Assembly (NCBI RefSeq): GCF_018139145.2
Contig: NC_059477.1
Coordinates: 30,297,502-30,361,501, forward strand
Origin: Gymnogyps californianus
Taxonomy: Eukaryota > Chordata > Aves > Accipitriformes > Cathartidae
Direction of reading: 5' to 3'
DNA length: 64,000 bases
In this document: positions 59,525 to 64,000 of the stretch, in pieces
Position numbering within the stretch: position 1 is the stretch's first letter
How the letters are laid out: every line of letters starts with the position of its first letter
Made by a program: the position numbers and the translations under genes
The notes under the pieces: model-generated
Seen by the model: only the letters and a program-made list of their open reading frames with translations
Told to the model about the DNA's origin: nothing
The model's database searches: none

Positions 59525-59620
59525 TTAATAGACCTGGGTTTAAATCTTAGCTCACCCAGTGAAATGTAGCATGAGGTTTTTTTACAAGTTGCTTAATTCT
59601 GATTTTTTCAGAAATAGGTA
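59525..59620 (+). repeat. MIR-type SINE fragment
   Basis: 'gacctgggtttaaatcttag' (59531) then 'ctcacccagtgaaatgtag' and 'caagttgcttaattctgatt' follows MIR order ('tctgggttcaaatcccagctctgccact ... ggcaagtcacttaacctc'). The 'ggttcaaat'-like word is the B box of the tRNA head. Confidence 0.65.
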
Positions 59621-60869
59621 CATGCTGCGCTGCTCTCTGGGACCTGAGAGGGAAGGAAATCTATTCTTGATAGCAAAGACTCAGTAACAAGAGATCAAAT
59701 TCCTCAGATAGGTAGACATACTTAGTTTACAGTCATAGCCTACTTAAGAATTTAATATTTGTTTGAGTATTTGTGATGTCCTTGTATTTACAATATGTTT
59801 TTAGAATAGGTAACATAAACACTCTGGGGCTGTATTCTTTTCCTTTTCACATCATCTTTTCCTCTGCCACTTACTTCCTATCTACCTGCTCCAAAAAAAA
59901 TCAAACCAAAACCAACAATTCCTAGATTTTGAAAGTTGCCAGGATGTCACAATGGAAAAATGAAAGGTCTTTCCAGTAATGTTCTTGGGCATTTTGGGAA
60001 CAAAACAGTCAATGATTAAAGAATTTAAAATAATAATTAAAAAAAAAATCTACAAAGAAATCTGCCCTAGGGTAACGCTGACCAGAATTTCTGCATACAT
60101 AATATAGTTTACAAAACAGCAAAGTATTTACCATAATAAACTGCTTTTATTAGGGTCAAAGAAAATAGATCGTATTTTCTGTGGACTATCCTTGGAACAT
60201 TTGTTTTGTGCATCTTCACTTTGTTGTTTTAATATAGCAACTCTGGTGTATCATTAGTGTAAATCTTTTGCATTTAAGTGTAAGTGGATCAGTTGGACTG
60301 AATATTTGTAGAAGGTCCTGGATTGATAGTCTTAAAAGCCTATAAACCTATGTTTACATATAGTTTACACACAGTACAGCTAGAGCACAGGCAATGCAGC
60401 AATCCTCTCATCAGAAAATACTGTGGTTAAGGGAACGAGTTGCTTGGGCTCCTGGTCCAGCCGTGGGCTCTCCAAAAAGTGTCAGAAGGGTGACTTGCTA
60501 AAGGCTTCTGAATGATGGACAAGACCTGTTCTGGGACCCTCCAAAGTACTTGTAAGCAAAGCAGTCGTGGGAAAATGCTATTAAGATGCAGATAGTATCT
60601 TCATAGCTATTTGCATCAATGGAAATTAATAAGCTATCGTAACTCTTAAGGGTGGGTAGGCTGGCTGAAAACGTGCCCTGAGCCATACCAGTGGCAATCT
60701 GTAATAATTGCATCGGTTATGACAGAGTTGCTACAGGTTTCAAAAAAAGTAACTGAGGAAAGAATTGGCTTTATCTCTGCTCTTTTGATAAGTGCTATTT
60801 TACTAATATAATGTGTACACATCAATATCCTGTGAAATTCCTGCACGTCACCAGCGGTTTTTATTCATG
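59621..60869. other. Unique non-coding sequence
   Basis: Nothing recognised; short frames only. Confidence 0.45.
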
Positions 60870-61205
60870 CCCATTAAAATGCATTACAGTGTGGAGGTTG
60901 CTGAAATGTAAATTAAAGGCTACGGCGCTCGTAGTTTAACAGCTGCCATGTAGATTGACAGCCTTTGTGCGCCCAGCTGGCAGTGTCAGGTTAGTGGGTC
61001 TCTAGTCACAACATTAATCAGCTTTATTAGTGCCACTAATACCAATTTGTAAGCAGACTGCAAGGATCAGACGGCCCAGCTGTCAGGCACTGCACATAGA
61101 TTATTACAGGATTTCTTTTTATTGTTTAAGATTGGAATTATAATTTAATTAGGGAATTTAACTATTTTTTACACCCGCTGAAAACTAGGAAAGATTTAAT
61201 AAAAA
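60870..61205. promoter_or_regulatory. Candidate conserved enhancer-like element
   Basis: 'cccattaaaatgcattacag' (60870), 'gaaatgtaaattaaaggcta' (60903), 'cgctcgtagtttaac' (60926), 'caacattaatcagctttatt' (61009), 'tagtgccactaataccaatt' and 'gattggaattataatttaat' (61130) give a run of TAAT/ATTA cores over 330 bases, with unusual CpG words inside AT-rich DNA. No repeat, no coding frame. The pattern resembles ultraconserved non-coding DNA near developmental genes; not tested by alignment. Confidence 0.4.
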
Positions 61206-62799
61206 AAATGTTAACTTCTTTACCCTGTCGTTCTACCATCTTTTCTACTCCCCATTCCCCATCCTCCTCCCTGCCTCCACCCCAGCATGCACGGGAGAGA
61301 AAATGAATTCACTTCACAAAACCTGTTGTAGCGTATCATTTGCTGAGATGAAGAACTTCTTACACTGCAGCAACAGCTCATATTGTGCTAGTCAGGATTT
61401 CCAACTGATTTCAACAGATTTTCCTTACCGCGTTGATGTGATATACTCAGTGCATTGGAGGACCAAGGAATACAGAGATTGTGTTTATAATTTGCTCAAA
61501 TAAAACCTGCTAGCTGCCTGCCTGGTTTCTAGTTTCTTCATAGTAATTACTAATTTTCAATCAAAATGTGTGTGTCAACTGCACTAATCTAAGGATGCTA
61601 CTAAATTAGGGTCACGTACAGAGCAAATTTGAATACGTTGACATTTCTTAAATCTTCCTCTTCTTTTTGGTGTGGGACCTCTTGTCCTTATTACATTACA
61701 CATCAGTTTCAACTCAGTTTTAATTAATGATTTTAAATTAGGCTAAGAGGATATTAGCTTGCAAAGCCTAGCAATGAAGAATGGATGTTGTGGCTCAGAC
61801 ACAACCTTCCAAAATCTCTGCAGCTCGCATCTTATAACACTTTCATGTCAGCCATACAGATTACATTTCCTGCAACACTAAAGCAGCTTTTCTAGTGGGT
61901 CAGAAACATGATAGGTTTATCCTTCAGCATGGCCTGAAAATAAAACTGAGGAGGGAAAAAATGCACTTAGCATCTACTTAATGCATTGAAATAAGGGAAT
62001 GTGAAGATGAAATTTCATGAACTTAGGAGACTTATGCAGGAGATATTTTTGAGGAGTGTCACAGAGCTTTTCTGATGCCCCAAAATGCAGGGATAAGGGA
62101 ATTCCAACAGAGAAGACTCTGTGCCCCACAGTCTCTTACCTGGACCTGCTGTGCGGACCGCAGAGCAGTAGGGTCCATGCCTCTGGAGCATGGCCCTACC
62201 AGGATCGTTGCAGAAATGGGCAGGCTCTGCAGCGCTGTGACTTTTATGCTACCGGCTGTCCTCTGTGGTAGGGCGAGTCCCATGTCCCACATGGAAAGCT
62301 AATGGGACATGCTATTTCTTGTTTTGTTGGACTTCTATATATCCTAAAAACCAGCCAGCACTGAAACACATGTGAAGAGGTCACACACGGCTGATATGCG
62401 TGTCTGATTGAATGCTCGGTTTATCTGATATAATGCCCTTGCTGGGCAGGAGCAGAAATGCAGTTTCTCTTTAGGAAGATTCTGGTTTTAACATATGAAT
62501 CCTGACAACCAAAGTAACAGATAAAATCTAATCCCATGTTTTTCTGCCCAAGTGCCACGATTATGAAGAAGTTCGGAAGAAAAATAGGACAAATTCAATT
62601 GACTTCTTTAGTTAAGGTTTTTGATTTGTAAGGAGGCATACTGGAATTTTGGGCAATTTCCAGATCTGAGGTAGCAGGCCCAGACAGCAAGTGTAGTGCA
62701 AATACAGGGAGTAATTTTTAAACATGAGAAAAGAATAAAACCATAACATGTGAAGACAAAAAAAATGAAAGACTTCTCGTGATGAACAGTAATGGTGAT
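61206..62799. other. Unique non-coding sequence
   Basis: No exon recognised. Pyrimidine-rich 61230-61287. Overlapping frames on both strands at 62056-62302 reflect local GC content. Confidence 0.45.
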
Positions 62800-63870
62800 C
62801 TGATGGACCTCAAATGACCGGGGCAGTAAAAAGATGGCCAAGAATGGCTGTCCTGTTACACAACAGAGGCAAGTTATTAGCAGATGAAGTTGCAAAGATT
62901 ACAGTGCTTACTGCTCTCTGGCAGTAAGCCACTCCTTCACTAGAAGTGCCAACTTGGTCAGTGTCACCATAAGTAATCCCAGTGACACAAGGGCAAGACC
63001 TCATCTTCCAATAAGTAAAAAATCTGGAGAATACTTAAACAGGGGATGCTTATGAATACTTCTGAGAATTTACAGATGGTGGGAAAAGTACTAGACTGCT
63101 GGAAAAAAGAAACCTAGTGCATATATTTAGAGAAGGAAAAGGATAATAGAGACAGTGCAGCTTAACTTCATTTCTTTGGAAAATACTGGAACAAAAAATT
63201 AAGGAGACGATGCATATACATGTGGAAGCAAACAAAGACCACAGACCAACAGTAAATCATATCGAGTATGTCTAACTTCCTCCTGTAACAGAACAATACA
63301 CTTTTTGAACAGGAGGGAAATGATATTCATCATGTCTGTTGACTTGGGTACTTTCTCGTAAGCAAACTACAGAAGCGTATTTCTGACGAAACCACTGAGA
63401 ACTGGGTGCCACTTTGACTGGAAAACTGTAATTGCAGATTATAAGAAGGAGGGACCAGAGGACACCAGGCAGAATGGTGACAGATCCAGAAACCGTGATA
63501 TGGAAGAGAAGAATGAATGAATGGTTTGTCTGTGGAAGTAAAGATTGAGGAAAGACAAAGTAATCTTTAAATACATAAGAGGGAGAAAATAAACTGTTTA
63601 CTTTGCATAAGACAAAAAGTAATAGGTTCAAATTGCAAAGAGAGGTTAGTCAATAGGAAAAAAAAACTTTATAATGGTAAGAATAGTTAAGACTTGCTGG
63701 GGAGATTAGGAAGCCTTCGATACTGGAAGGCTTTACGAACAAGTTGGGTGAGCATCTGTCAAAATGACGCAAGTATTGCTGATCTTGTGTTTGGACAGAG
63801 AGGTGAGCTAGATTTCTCCTGAGGCCTCTTCCAGCTGCCTTCTCCTATAAAACTTGATTCTGTAACATCA
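62800..63870 (+). mobile_element. CR1 LINE copy, internally shortened
   Basis: The order of CR1 landmarks is kept: 'actgctggaaaaaagaaacc' (63095), 'cttaacttcatttctttgga' (63161) with 'actggaacaaaa' for the 'VSLTSVPGKI.EQ' part, 'tctaacttcctcctgta' (63270), 'tgactggaaaactgtaattg' (63416), then the 3' region 'gattataagaaggagggacc' (63438) and the tail 'gagctagatttctcctgagg' (63806-63825) followed by 'cctcttccagctgcc' and 'gattctgtaac'. Compared with the 12.3-14.5 kb copy the central RT part is missing, so it is a deleted, dead copy. The last ~130 bases of the window after it show no further element. Confidence 0.85.
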
Positions 63871-64000
63871 GCAACATAATGCATGAGCTGGCTGTGGGCC
63901 TTGCCTTGCTGATATCATCAGCAAGTGCTGCTTGGTGGAAAATAGCACAGATTGTCTGGGGGCCAAGAAGCCAGTGTATTCACTGCCGTGCCCTGGGGAC

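Noticed and set aside
60915..60985. tRNA-like fold near 'ggctacggcgctcgtagttt'
   Set aside because: No T-loop GTTCRA at the right distance and no cloverleaf can be drawn.

Overview
The window looks like gene-poor nuclear DNA of a sauropsid vertebrate, most likely an archelosaur (crocodilian, turtle or bird). The evidence is the kind of repeat present. There are several old CR1 LINE 3' ends with the diagnostic 'gactagatgatctaatggtc' type of tail. There are MIR-type tRNA SINE fragments and small ancient repeats built around 'tgacttcaatggga'-like text. A-runs interrupted by C-runs ('aaaaccccaaacc'), typical of sauropsid genomes, recur. A Ty3/gypsy-like remnant and a probable Penelope-like remnant favour a crocodilian or turtle over a typical neognath bird, but I cannot settle the species. 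There is no operon, no tight gene packing, no ribosome-binding-site logic, and no rRNA, tRNA or CRISPR array.

I could not identify any intact protein-coding gene. The longest open frame is 167 codons (29410-29913), and one or a few of that size are expected by chance in 64 kb of this composition. I do see a few exon-like segments with good splice signals on the + strand: 14966-~15110, 36629-36750, 50007-50069 and a 27-base one at 32989-33015. They could belong to a long intron or a lncRNA locus, or could be chance; none matches a protein I recognise.

Layout: 1-12.3 kb is mostly unique sequence with two candidate conserved regulatory blocks (about 2.67-2.83 and 4.28-4.46 kb). 12.3-14.5 kb is a long decayed CR1. 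17.3-17.8 kb is a second CR1 type. 18.2-19.0 kb (perhaps to 20.05 kb) is a minus-strand Ty3/gypsy pol remnant that still shows an RT active-site YLDD. 24.2 and 26.5 kb hold CR1 tails. 29.1-29.4 kb is a CpG- and G-rich islet with a GGGAA array. 33.5-42.4 kb contains several homeodomain/FOX/SOX/octamer-rich blocks. 43.9-45.6 kb is a probable Penelope-like element arranged tail to tail. 46.9-47.9 kb and 60.9-61.2 kb are the best-looking enhancer-like blocks. 62.8-63.9 kb is another CR1.

The most reasonable overall reading is an intergenic or long-intron region near a developmentally regulated gene: moderate repeat load, many AT-rich blocks dense in transcription-factor motifs, and no coding genes. 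The conserved-element calls are inferences from motif density, not from alignment.
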